From the IMG/VR virus record IMGVR_UViG_3300037191_001536, positions 1 to 20,356 of that record: DNA of 20,356 nucleotides; one strand, given 5' to 3'. Every line of letters starts with the position of its first letter. Positions within the stretch are counted from its first letter, which is position 1. Of the stretch, positions 5,601-13,289 are shown one piece after another. The translations under genes were made by a program, and so were the position numbers. Source of the DNA: a virus. The notes below the pieces were generated by a model. That model did not search any database. It saw nothing but the letters and a program-made list of their open reading frames with translations, and had not been told where the DNA came from.

Positions 5601-8509
5601 GTGCGTTTTCGTATAAAGCTGATGGCACACTTATTAGTCCGACTTCTATTATTTTTTCTGCACAGTCTTCAGGACTAATTGGTAACACAACATGGAAAAA
5701 AGACGGAATTACTCTAGATGGGGTAGTAGGTCTTTCTTACACGTTAACATCTGCAACATTTAATTCTGCGGATAGCACAGTAATATCTGTTGAACAAGAA
5801 AACCTTTCAGATGCAACGACCATACATAAATTACAAGACGGACTTGAAGGTAGCTCACCTTTTCAGATTATTTTAAGTAACAGTGTGCATTCAATACCCA
5901 CTCTTCAAGACGGCACCGATGGTGTGTACACAGGCTCAGAAACAACTGTAAAAGTTTTTGAGGGCACAACTCTATTAAATTATGACACTAGTGGAGAAAA
6001 GGGTACATGGACTGCAAGTTTATTAAATTCAGGTACTGCAGGAGCAAGTTCTTTAACATTTCATGCTGATACACCAATAGCCCCAGATATTACAAATTTA
6101 GTAGGTAACTCAGGTATACGTATTATTACCGTAACTGGTATTGCACTAGATGGAACAACACCTATAAATCTTAGTGCAGTTCAATCTTTTAGTAAAAACA
6201 AACAAGGAATATCAGGTAATTCTATAACTGTTCAATATTCGGCTGATGATGCTACGGATTATGATGCTGATTGGCATACCGAATTTACTCCTGCAACAGA
6301 TAAGTACATGAGACAAAGAGTAGGTACAGAGTCGTGGAGTACTGCTATTCAAATAGTAGGTGAAGGTGGAAATACAGGAAACTATACAGACTACCAATTT
6401 GCTCTTTCTGCGCTAAGACCTACTACTACACCTACTTCAGCAAGTACTGAATGGACAGATAGCCCTAGTGATAGCTCGCTAACACAGTTTGTGTGGATGA
6501 TTAAAGCTCAAAAAAATCATAAAGGTGAAGTTCAAGGTTCCTGGTCTGTACCAATTAGGTTAACAGGAGAAAGAGGTGAGCCTGGAGTATCTCCAGATCC
6601 TATTACACCAGAGCCTGGTGACGTCGGCCCAGGAGGTGCAGGCTGGTTTGTTACAATATCTGATGCAACTGCTAATGAACGACTACTAGTTTTAGGAGAC
6701 ATAGCTGATAATGGCGGTAACCCTGTAAGATGGAATGGGGAAGAATGGGTAGAACAAATAGCGTTTATTTCAGGTTCGTTATTAGTAGACGGAGCAATTA
6801 CTGCACGTACTGTTTCTGCTGGAACAATAGGTGCAGCAGAAATAAATGTAGATAATCTTTTTGCTGAGGAAATAGACGTAACAGGTAGTTTAACTGTAGG
6901 TAATTCTAGCGGAGTGCACGCTCGTCTTACAGCAGGTAATAACAATCAGCCGTTATTTCGAGCCCAAGGTGTTAACGCTTCAGGTACTAATGTACCTCTT
7001 TTTGAAGTTAAACCTAATGGGCAAGGAGTAGTTAATGGTAATTGGCTTACATCAAACAGTTTACTAGGCAAAGCAATATCTCAAAATGCTATAGACTTTA
7101 TTAGAAGCCAGTTAGGTTTAGACAATAACGTATCTGAAACATATGGAGGTAAACGTGATAGATCTTTTAACTTATCTACTGCAGGTACTTTTTCATTAGA
7201 CTCATTTAATCATGGCTCTAATGACGTTACAGTCGCTATTAGTTTATCAGGGCAAGCTGATTTTGCCTTAGACGACAACATACCTACTGTTAGAATCAAA
7301 ATATCTAACGGGGTAAACGAGATATACAATCAATTGCATACAGGTAGTAATACCATAATTGCACTTGGACGTTACGGTGAGCCGCCAGAATATCGTCAAG
7401 ACATTGAAGCAGAAATTTTATTTACTGATTCAAGCTTAGAACCAGGTGAGCGAATTTATAGCGTAACGTTTAGTCCACTAACTTTTATGCAAGAGTTAGT
7501 AACAACAGTTGATTTTTCTATAGCAGAAGTAGTAACTCATTCAGGTGGAAGCGGAAGTGGATCTAGTTATGTTTTGCCTACAGCGTCCGCAGATGTAATT
7601 GGAGGAGTAAAAGTAGGCAGTGGATTAGTTATATCAGAAGGTGTTTTATCGAGTAATGGTATTGTTTCTGGAGAAACACAAAGTATCGAGGGCAGCATTG
7701 TACAAAGAGATATAGACAGAGACATATCAGCAAGGCTTTTTAGGTCAGAATTTACTGTAACTAACCCAGTTATTAATTACATTGTTACTCAGCAATTAAT
7801 AGGCACCTCTAATAACTATATGCGTCCTTCAACGCCTGCGCAATTTAGACAACAAGTTACTGACAATTATTACCCTAAGTTATTAAATACTAATTCCTGG
7901 GAAGGAGTTAATACGTTTACTAAATCAAGTTATTTTAAAGACGCGTATATAGGTAATGGGACAAGTGGTAATTTTTACTCAGACGTACCAGGAAGAACAG
8001 CTTTTACAGGTGGGCACTTTTATATACAAAGTGGGTGCACTAACTATTACAATTACGCTGCAAATCAATATCACGGAAACACATATGGAACTAATCATTA
8101 TTTTAGAGGTAATTATTTAAGTGGGAATAAATGGTCTATAAGTAACAGTGGTTTATTTTCAGGAACAGATGCTACAGCTACATCAGATATACGTTATAAA
8201 GTTAATTTAGCCCCCATAAATAAAGCTTTAGACAAAGTTTGTCAATTAAGTGGAAAAACATATGACCATTTAGAAAAACAAGGAGAAAGGTCAGTAGGGC
8301 ATATAGCGCAAGAAGTAGAAGTTGTACTACCAGAAGCTATATACGAAGTACCAGATAAAAGATTAGGCTTAAAAAAAGTTATTAGTTTAAGTGCAATACC
8401 TGCTTTACACACAGAAGCAATAAAAGAATTAAAGCGTGAGAACGATAGTTTAAAAGAAAGGTTATCTAGGATAGAAGCTACTTTGACTCATTTAACGGAT
8501 AAAAAGTAA
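2696..8509 (+). CDS. Giant tail fibre with FnIII, coiled-coil, collagen-like and S74 chaperone domains
   Basis: The 1937 aa protein is the main host-recognition fibre. The domain order is: a beta-rich docking region (1-70); one fibronectin type III domain (about 73-170); a long helical rod (170-590) with three 36-residue repeats at 364-471; a DUF1983/gpJ-like central segment (560-680); a string of beta domains with DGxxG turns (700-1290); a short collagen-like stretch GERGEPG with GDVGPGGAG (about 1290-1320); a fold-back segment SAGTIGAAEINVDNL (about 1375); a Gly/Ser hinge with LPTASADVIGGVKVG (about 1620-1645); and a C-terminal S74 endosialidase-type chaperone (about 1825-1937). The S74 active-site motif SDIRYK gives Ser1830 and Lys1835, with cleavage expected just before Ser1830 after trimerisation. 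A closing coiled coil ends the protein. The ribosome site is weak (AAGAG). The gene overlaps the next one as TAATG. Confidence 0.9.
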   Translation: MPINQNDDGLITIISTDHVVTITEPVNKVNITSPSPNIVLDSVGQTVSVVTPQPLVVIDSDKEGQNPYFDTSPALTIIAGIAGLRGFVKVDLSWVELNVTSHHSHVEVWRSQINNVSSAICVGESRTQSFTDPVDPGKTYFYWFRGVTYVGNKTDYFGNFEVAHSSFTLSGSITALLAEVYAAITQLEQFLLQNTANAIEDLDTKLTNNISSEVTTLTQLIHLKHDELVASLLLLDNSLRASDVINYNNLHSQILVVISSVSTVITSVNNLTTSSIDGDALLSARIDLISADYVTLAAEITALAITLHAKIDAETAARNADVAALYAAQSSISNELTAAILLLNGNISAQFENSTASINTVNVAYADLNSALASTTTTLTASIESERLSRFAQVETVNLAYVTLNSALASTTETLTARVNSEAATRAASVLTTNQAYADLNGALASTTLNLNASVETAESSMIARVVNETQARVAENLVLASDTSLLSARMTTETTLREAAINTERVARVTNESSTASLVETISAGISNSELTINSRISDSATAFADSTTALASRVQLAEASIETAEGALIAQTGLIQNVTVSLEGTAQAVTALQSNITTGDGSSATAIARFTVIENNVTGLSARAEFGVDVNGHFTGIDVQNGETTIGSITFTAEQFSLFDPALNNNQGGSALFYVNGQWEFRGKLRLSDDTLLNSADDLVPAPFGFSYDPSTGQHTISNGVDADIVLSNGTTPTITTSLTDPDNVVITINGVEHTFPKGYVPVLGFDYNDGNTGDYVSTVFKQTNLTDNAPSKPTDGSYDGTTEVTPTLPDVWTDDRMEILNTKVRWVSSRRYTQELTYTDGVANLPTWSAVGDWSSPVKDALPGPQGASAFQIWSAANNGQDISVFLDSLNAEDGIDGNTWYSETGNSATWAIGIVGDFILSDGSNIYKKTVSVYFPTDSVNHEWVFVKNLIGPSAKSLVLSSSAGAFSYKADGTLISPTSIIFSAQSSGLIGNTTWKKDGITLDGVVGLSYTLTSATFNSADSTVISVEQENLSDATTIHKLQDGLEGSSPFQIILSNSVHSIPTLQDGTDGVYTGSETTVKVFEGTTLLNYDTSGEKGTWTASLLNSGTAGASSLTFHADTPIAPDITNLVGNSGIRIITVTGIALDGTTPINLSAVQSFSKNKQGISGNSITVQYSADDATDYDADWHTEFTPATDKYMRQRVGTESWSTAIQIVGEGGNTGNYTDYQFALSALRPTTTPTSASTEWTDSPSDSSLTQFVWMIKAQKNHKGEVQGSWSVPIRLTGERGEPGVSPDPITPEPGDVGPGGAGWFVTISDATANERLLVLGDIADNGGNPVRWNGEEWVEQIAFISGSLLVDGAITARTVSAGTIGAAEINVDNLFAEEIDVTGSLTVGNSSGVHARLTAGNNNQPLFRAQGVNASGTNVPLFEVKPNGQGVVNGNWLTSNSLLGKAISQNAIDFIRSQLGLDNNVSETYGGKRDRSFNLSTAGTFSLDSFNHGSNDVTVAISLSGQADFALDDNIPTVRIKISNGVNEIYNQLHTGSNTIIALGRYGEPPEYRQDIEAEILFTDSSLEPGERIYSVTFSPLTFMQELVTTVDFSIAEVVTHSGGSGSGSSYVLPTASADVIGGVKVGSGLVISEGVLSSNGIVSGETQSIEGSIVQRDIDRDISARLFRSEFTVTNPVINYIVTQQLIGTSNNYMRPSTPAQFRQQVTDNYYPKLLNTNSWEGVNTFTKSSYFKDAYIGNGTSGNFYSDVPGRTAFTGGHFYIQSGCTNYYNYAANQYHGNTYGTNHYFRGNYLSGNKWSISNSGLFSGTDATATSDIRYKVNLAPINKALDKVCQLSGKTYDHLEKQGERSVGHIAQEVEVVLPEAIYEVPDKRLGLKKVISLSAIPALHTEAIKELKRENDSLKERLSRIEATLTHLTDKK
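3785..4108 (+). repeat. Three 108-base (36-residue) tandem repeats in the fibre rod
   Basis: The units start at 3785, 3893 and 4001 and encode residues 364-399, 400-435 and 436-471 of the fibre. Each begins AYxxLNxALASTTxxL and continues with a helical, Ala/Thr/Glu-rich stretch. Weaker copies seem to flank them. They probably set the length of a trimeric helical rod. Confidence 0.75.
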
Positions 8510-10215
8510 TGGCGGTATTTTACGTTAATGCTTATCAATCTGGATCATCAATGTATTTTAGCCCTAATACGATCAGTGGCATGGTGTACAACGATTATCT
8601 TCTTATAAGAAACATGTCTAATTCTAGACTTACTATTTCAGCTCAAGACCCTTTTAATTGGCAAGATACAGATGCAGCCCATTTTTATATAGAGCCTGGA
8701 TCTTATTCGTTAGGAGACTTACGAGTACAGTACACATCTTTTATATTTAGCGCAGTAATTCTGGGAAGTACTGGAGGGTACTCTAATAGTTTAAGAGTAG
8801 ACATAACAATACCGGCACCTATTGCACCTAGCTTGTTGTACACACCTGTCTTTAACAAAACAACTGGTGAAATATTTTTTGATTGGGCACAACCACGCAA
8901 TACAACCAGTTACAACATAGACATACAGTATATGTACAACGACGCAGACACTGTTTGGATTGATGCACGAAACGAAACAATCGGAGTTGTTTCTAGTAAC
9001 TACACTTGGACAGGAATGTCTCCTAGAAAAAGAAGATACAGACTAAGAGCTGTTGGGCCAGGAGGAACAAGTAGTTATTCTGTTTGGTCAAACTCAGTTA
9101 GCAATATATTAGGTAAAACTATAAGTAAACCAAATGTAGAAACAACAAACTCTTTTTTTACTTTTATGTCATGGAGTCCTGTGACTAACGCAAATAGATA
9201 TTACGTTTACGTTAGTTACGCACCAATAGGCGGACAATTTACTGCACCCACATTTTATCAGTCTACTGACTCAACCAGCATGTTACTTCCTACAACTAGT
9301 GATGGTACAAGGATATACTCGTACTACGCTTACAACACAAGTACTCAAGAACAAAGTGAGTTTAGCCCAGAAAGTAATTCTTTGTTTAGAGCTACAGACA
9401 ACGTACCTGAAAGTTTTAATGGTAGTTTAGGTGCAGACGTAAGTTTAGCTTTGCCTAGTTTATCTTATACAAGTTCTGAGTTTACAGTACAAGGCATGAA
9501 TAGAGGAGTTACTGCTACTGCATCAATAATTGAAAGTAACGGAACAAACGCAACAGTATTACTATATGTAAATGGTGTTAACGAAGGTACTGCGGACTAC
9601 TTGTATGCAGGACAAAAAGCAAAATTAGTTATGGTTTCACCTAGTGAATTTGGCGCGTATGCAGTTTACCGTTTAAATATTAATGGTGTGTATGACACAG
9701 TACGCATTACTAATAAATTAGCTAATTTAGATCCATTACCTTTTTCATTAGGTTCAAACGTTACAGGTGCGGGTTACGGACAAGTTTATACGTCTGTTTT
9801 TCAAATTCAAGGAATAGACGCACCTGTAAATATTAGTGTTACCAATGCGGTATATAAAATAAATTCTAACCCATATACTACAGGTGACAGTTTAGTAAAC
9901 AATGGTGACACTATTACTGTTAAAATTACTGCATTTAGTACAGGTGGCGCTGAAAAAATATGTACTGTTACAGTACATAACACATCAAGAACTAGAAGCG
10001 TGACTGCAGTCAATTATCGGTATATATCTGCTACTAGTATCGTTTCTTTATCTACAATTAAAAGCTTTTTTGGTGGCAGAGGTACATTAACCCACTATTA
10101 CAGAGGCGGCTTGTATGTACCTAATATTAGCCCAAATTCTAACATACCTACATCAGGTACCATCAAACTTACTGACTTTTTAAACTCAGCCAAAAATGGC
10201 TTAGCAAGTAGTTAG
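8509..10215 (+). CDS. Fibronectin type III receptor-binding/adhesin-type tail protein
   Basis: The 568 aa protein is all-beta. A non-conserved head (1-100) is followed by two fibronectin type III domains (about 103-200 and 206-295). Next come two related Ig-like beta domains (about 301-400 and 405-498), both opening with a SLG...V...YTS-F-x-(I/V)QG(M/I) pattern. The C-terminal cap is SLSTIKSFFGG...YYRGGLYVP...IPTSGTIKLTDF. That cap is a recurring end of phage tail-tip and fibre proteins (FFG, YRGG-VP, SGxIxLxDF). It probably binds a cell-surface receptor or decorates the fibre. Its ATG shares a base with the fibre stop (TAATG), so production is likely coupled to the fibre. No enzymatic motif is seen. 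Confidence 0.8.
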   Translation: MAVFYVNAYQSGSSMYFSPNTISGMVYNDYLLIRNMSNSRLTISAQDPFNWQDTDAAHFYIEPGSYSLGDLRVQYTSFIFSAVILGSTGGYSNSLRVDITIPAPIAPSLLYTPVFNKTTGEIFFDWAQPRNTTSYNIDIQYMYNDADTVWIDARNETIGVVSSNYTWTGMSPRKRRYRLRAVGPGGTSSYSVWSNSVSNILGKTISKPNVETTNSFFTFMSWSPVTNANRYYVYVSYAPIGGQFTAPTFYQSTDSTSMLLPTTSDGTRIYSYYAYNTSTQEQSEFSPESNSLFRATDNVPESFNGSLGADVSLALPSLSYTSSEFTVQGMNRGVTATASIIESNGTNATVLLYVNGVNEGTADYLYAGQKAKLVMVSPSEFGAYAVYRLNINGVYDTVRITNKLANLDPLPFSLGSNVTGAGYGQVYTSVFQIQGIDAPVNISVTNAVYKINSNPYTTGDSLVNNGDTITVKITAFSTGGAEKICTVTVHNTSRTRSVTAVNYRYISATSIVSLSTIKSFFGGRGTLTHYYRGGLYVPNISPNSNIPTSGTIKLTDFLNSAKNGLASS

Positions 10216-10241
10216 TAACCCACCACGAATAGGAACTAACA

Positions 10242-10607
10242 ATGTTAACTAATATCCACTTTACTGACCCGCAGGGTATTGAGCACGCAGACGCAGTTTT
10301 TGTAATCCGTACTTCTAGTGAGCAAATAAACTCTAATAAATACAAAAATCTAAGTTCTACTGATTTTACTACTTTTGAAGAAGGAGAGAATAATCCAGAA
10401 CCTTATGTAAACTTTGAGGTGTATTATTGGGCTTCTGCATCTTCTAAAGCTGCAGGAGCAGCACCTTACATACTTGTAAATCCTGAGCAAATTGGTATGT
10501 CTTTTTCTTTTATAGCAACAGAAGCGTATTTAGGTCTCGATTTAGAAGGTAAAGTCGATAAATATTTAACAGATGTAGTTCTCCCTTCGATGTTAGTAAT
10601 AGACTAA
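10242..10607 (+). CDS. Hypothetical fibre-operon protein
   Basis: The protein is 121 aa. It opens with FTDPQGIEHADAVFVI, a strand-turn-strand pattern. The centre carries VNFEVYYWASASSKAAGAAPYIL and the end is helical (LDLEGKVDKYLTDVVLPSML). No membrane segment or enzyme motif is present. AGGA (10231-10234) provides the ribosome site. It is the last gene of the fibre operon, 26 bases after the adhesin, so a small virion protein or a chaperone for fibre attachment is likely. I recall similar genes beside tail-fibre genes in other phages but cannot name a family. Confidence 0.7.
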   Translation: MLTNIHFTDPQGIEHADAVFVIRTSSEQINSNKYKNLSSTDFTTFEEGENNPEPYVNFEVYYWASASSKAAGAAPYILVNPEQIGMSFSFIATEAYLGLDLEGKVDKYLTDVVLPSMLVID

Positions 10608-10641
10608 TATTCCACTAATATAGTAGGTAAGTTACTAATAT
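10603..10641 (+). repeat. Three direct copies of ACTAATAT before the portal gene
   Basis: ACTAATAT occurs at 10603-10610, 10614-10621 and 10634-10641, spaced 11 and 20 bases apart, close to one and two turns of the helix. The first copy overlaps the stop of the preceding gene and is preceded by an inverted TTAGT (10593-10597). The phased spacing suggests a protein-binding array just upstream of the candidate promoter at 10654-10682. Confidence 0.5.
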
Positions 10642-10653
10642 AATTAAGTTTTC

Positions 10654-10682
10654 TTGCATACCTATAACGTAAGTTGTTTAAT
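10654..10682 (+). promoter_or_regulatory. Candidate promoter of the head-gene block
   Basis: TTGCAT (10654-10659), a 17-base spacer and TTTAAT (10677-10682) match consensus at 3 and 5 of 6 positions. It lies in the only long gap (145 bases) of the structural region, downstream of the ACTAATAT copies and upstream of a dyad. The weak -35 could mean activation by a factor bound at the repeats. Confidence 0.4.
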
Positions 10683-10689
10683 ACGCGGC

Positions 10690-10712
10690 AAGCTCATACT
10701 AAGTATGAGTTT
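10690..10712 (+). repeat. Dyad CTCATACT-A-AGTATGAG in the portal leader
   Basis: A perfect 8-base inverted repeat (10693-10700 and 10702-10709) extends to 11 pairs in RNA if one G-U pair is allowed. It begins where the candidate promoter would start transcription, so it could be an operator or a protective 5' hairpin. The T-run after it is short (TTTAT), so it is a poor terminator. The rest of the gap to 10752 shows nothing clear. Confidence 0.5.
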
Positions 10713-10752
10713 ATCCCTCCCTTAACTTTATCAATAAGTTATAGATTAAAAA

Positions 10753-12864
10753 ATGAATGAATACACAAAGCCTACCTTAAAAGAACCCACTAAGTTGACT
10801 AAGTGGAAAAAAGAGCCAAAGCTCAGTCAACTTAAGCAGGATTATGCTGATGCAAAAATTGAAACGGATAAGCATGTTAGCGATGTAGATCGCTGGCTTG
10901 ATAATCTGCATATCAAAGGAAGTGCGAGAATTGCAAAAAGCAAAACACGCTCTAGTATTCAGCCAAAACTTATAAGGAAACAGGCTGAGTGGCGTTATTC
11001 ATCCCTGTCAGAACCCTTCCTATCTACGGCTGACGTTTTTAACGTCAGCCCCGTCACCTTTGAAGATAAAAAAGCTGCAGAACAAAACCAACTAATTTTA
11101 AATCATCAGTTTAATAACAAACTGGATAAAGTGCATTTTATCGATGAGTACGTAAGAACTGCTGTAGATGAAGGCACAGTAATTGTTCGTACTGGTTGGG
11201 ATTATGAAGAAGAAGTAATAGAAAAAGAACTACCAGTGTACTCTCAAAGAGTAAATCCTGATCCTGCTTATGCACAGCAATTGGCTCAAGCCGGTCAAAT
11301 GTACCAGCAAAACCCAGAAGAGTTTGCACAACAAGCTACTGAAGAACTAAAAATGTCTTTACAAGCTTCTATGGAAACACAGCAACCTATTGAAGTATTT
11401 CAGTCTGGTACAGAAATAGTAGAAGAAACAGTAGTTACACGTAACCAACCTACTGCAGAAGTGTGTGATTACCGAGATGTAGTTTTAGACCCTACTTGTA
11501 AAGGTGTGTTAAAAAAAGCTAAGTTTGGTATATATCGCTTTACTACTTCATTAGAGGAGTTAGAGGCAGCAGGTTTTTACAAAAATTTAGATGAAATAGT
11601 TACTAACACTAATTCTATATTAGGTGAGCCAGATTACGATACTCCTGATAACGACACATTTAATTTTAAAGATGAGCCACGCAAAAAATTTATGGCTTAT
11701 GAGTATTGGGGTTTTTGTGACTACGAAGAAAACGGTAAGTTACAAGGCTTTGTTGCAACTTGGGTTGGTAACACGTTAATACGTTTAGATAGTAATCCTT
11801 TTCCAGACCAAGAACTTCCTTTTGTAGCTATTTCTACATTACCTGTACGTAAGTCTTTATACGGTGAACCAGATGGTGAATTAATTAAAGATAACCAAGA
11901 CGTTGTAGGGGCAGTTACAAGGGGCATGATTGATATTATGGCCAGTAATGCTAGTGGGCAAAAAGGTCGTCGTAAAGATGCTTTAGATATTACTAACCAA
12001 CGTAGATATGATAAGGGTGACGATTATGAGTTTAATGTTCATGTTGACCCACGTCAGGCGTTTTACACGCATGTTCCTGCAGAGATTCCTAACTCATCTC
12101 AGTTTATGTATCAAATACAAAATATGGAAGCTGAGGCTCTCACAGGAGTTAAAGCATTCTCTGATGGCATCAACGGTACTTCTTTCGGGGATACTGCTAC
12201 AGGTGTTAATGGCGTATTGGCTGCTTCTAGTAAACGCGAATCAGGTATCTTACGTCGTTTAGCAGACGGTATTGTGCAAGTAGCTAATAAGTTTATTTCT
12301 ATGAACAGTGAGTTTCTTGCTGATGAAGAAATAGTGCGTATTACAAATGATGAGTTTATTGCTATAGATCGTGAAGCATTAGCAGGGCATTTTGATCTTA
12401 AACTCTCTATTTCTACAGCAGAAGAAGATAACCAAAAAGCGCAAGAATTGGCTTTTATGCTACAAACTACTGGCCCATCTTCTGACCCAGGTGAAGTAAG
12501 AATGATACGTGCAGAAATAGCACGACTTCGTAGAATGCCAGACTTAGCTAAAAAAATTGAAGATTACGAGCCACAGCCAGATCCAATAGAGCAAATGAAA
12601 GGTCAGTTAGAAATTGAGTTACTTAAAGCTCAAATAGCTGAAGTACAGGCAGAAGCTGCACAGCGGCAAGCCACTGCACAACTAAATATGAGCAAGTCTG
12701 CAGAAGTAGATTCACAAACTGATCTTAATAATCTTGACTTTGTTGAGCAAGAGTCAGGTGTTAAGCAAGAACGTAATCTACAAAAACAAGGTGAACAAGC
12801 TAAAGCTAATGCCAAATTAGAAATGGTTAAGTCAGCTTTAGCATCAGATAACCCTACTAAATAG
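10753..12864 (+). CDS. Portal protein
   Basis: The 703 aa protein would form the dodecameric ring at one capsid vertex through which DNA is packaged and ejected. Size and position directly upstream of a small protein, scaffold and capsid fit portals of the N4 gp59/P22-like size class. Residues 1-110 are helical and basic with RKQAEWRYSSLSEPF. Near 240 lies CDYRDVVLDPTC, a pattern common in these portals. The core continues with GAVTRGMIDIMASNASGQ and the region FGDTATGVNGVLAASSKRE (about 475). The last 100 residues are a Gln/Ala-rich coiled coil, like the barrel helix of large portals. No clear Shine-Dalgarno sequence precedes the ATG: the 20 bases before it are A/T-rich. This is odd for an essential gene and fits the leader hairpin having a role. 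A strong terminator follows. Confidence 0.85.
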   Translation: MNEYTKPTLKEPTKLTKWKKEPKLSQLKQDYADAKIETDKHVSDVDRWLDNLHIKGSARIAKSKTRSSIQPKLIRKQAEWRYSSLSEPFLSTADVFNVSPVTFEDKKAAEQNQLILNHQFNNKLDKVHFIDEYVRTAVDEGTVIVRTGWDYEEEVIEKELPVYSQRVNPDPAYAQQLAQAGQMYQQNPEEFAQQATEELKMSLQASMETQQPIEVFQSGTEIVEETVVTRNQPTAEVCDYRDVVLDPTCKGVLKKAKFGIYRFTTSLEELEAAGFYKNLDEIVTNTNSILGEPDYDTPDNDTFNFKDEPRKKFMAYEYWGFCDYEENGKLQGFVATWVGNTLIRLDSNPFPDQELPFVAISTLPVRKSLYGEPDGELIKDNQDVVGAVTRGMIDIMASNASGQKGRRKDALDITNQRRYDKGDDYEFNVHVDPRQAFYTHVPAEIPNSSQFMYQIQNMEAEALTGVKAFSDGINGTSFGDTATGVNGVLAASSKRESGILRRLADGIVQVANKFISMNSEFLADEEIVRITNDEFIAIDREALAGHFDLKLSISTAEEDNQKAQELAFMLQTTGPSSDPGEVRMIRAEIARLRRMPDLAKKIEDYEPQPDPIEQMKGQLEIELLKAQIAEVQAEAAQRQATAQLNMSKSAEVDSQTDLNNLDFVEQESGVKQERNLQKQGEQAKANAKLEMVKSALASDNPTK

Positions 12865-12871
12865 CCTACCT

Positions 12872-12899
12872 ACACTCCCTTTCTGGGAGTGTTTTCTTA
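12872..12899 (+). terminator. Intrinsic terminator after the portal gene
   Basis: ACACTCCC (12872-12879) and GGGAGTGT (12885-12892) form a GC-rich stem with a 5-base loop followed by TTTTCTT. It lies 7 bases after the portal stop. No promoter was seen between it and the next gene, so it probably lets part of the transcription through. Confidence 0.85.
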
Positions 12900-12938
12900 A
12901 ACCTAAGCTGTGTCTCAAGACCAGGACAAGGAATAATC

Positions 12939-13286
12939 ATGTACGAACAAAATATAGAAGATCAAATCCAATCTGTAGAAGTAAGCATTGAAAGTGCTAA
13001 AGAGGCTGTTGAAAAACGTAAGTCTGTGCACCGCTTAACTAAAAACAAAGACTTTAAACGTATTGTTCTTGATGGGTACTTTGAAAAAGAGGCCATACGT
13101 TTAGTGCTATTAAAAGCAGATCCAAATTTTCAAACTACAGAATCTCAAGCTGATTTGATTAAGCAAATGGACTCTGTAGGTGCATTTCGTAATTATTTAC
13201 ATACGCTTATCCAATTAGGTGAAATGTCAGCTCGTGCTTTGGAAGAAGACGAAGAGACATTAGCCGACTTGCGTTCAGAGGCTTAA
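12939..13286 (+). CDS. Small head-assembly-associated protein
   Basis: The 115 aa protein is predicted to be all helical. It has a coiled-coil-like start (residues 5-30, EDQIQSVEVSIESAKEAVEK), a conserved-looking centre LTKNKDFKRIVLDGYFEKEA and an acidic end. Proteins with this core, encoded between portal and scaffold, occur in several large-portal phages, but I know of no function. AAGGA lies 8 bases before the ATG. It stops 3 bases before the scaffold gene, whose ribosome site AGAGG lies inside its last codons, so the two are translationally linked. A role beside the portal or scaffold is inferred from position. Confidence 0.78.
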   Translation: MYEQNIEDQIQSVEVSIESAKEAVEKRKSVHRLTKNKDFKRIVLDGYFEKEAIRLVLLKADPNFQTTESQADLIKQMDSVGAFRNYLHTLIQLGEMSARALEEDEETLADLRSEA

Positions 13287-13289
13287 TCC

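Noticed and set aside
6532-6945. Minus-strand 137 aa frame inside the tail fibre
   Set aside because: Antisense to well-defined fibre domains. Its Pro/Ser-rich end is the reverse reading of the collagen-like segment.
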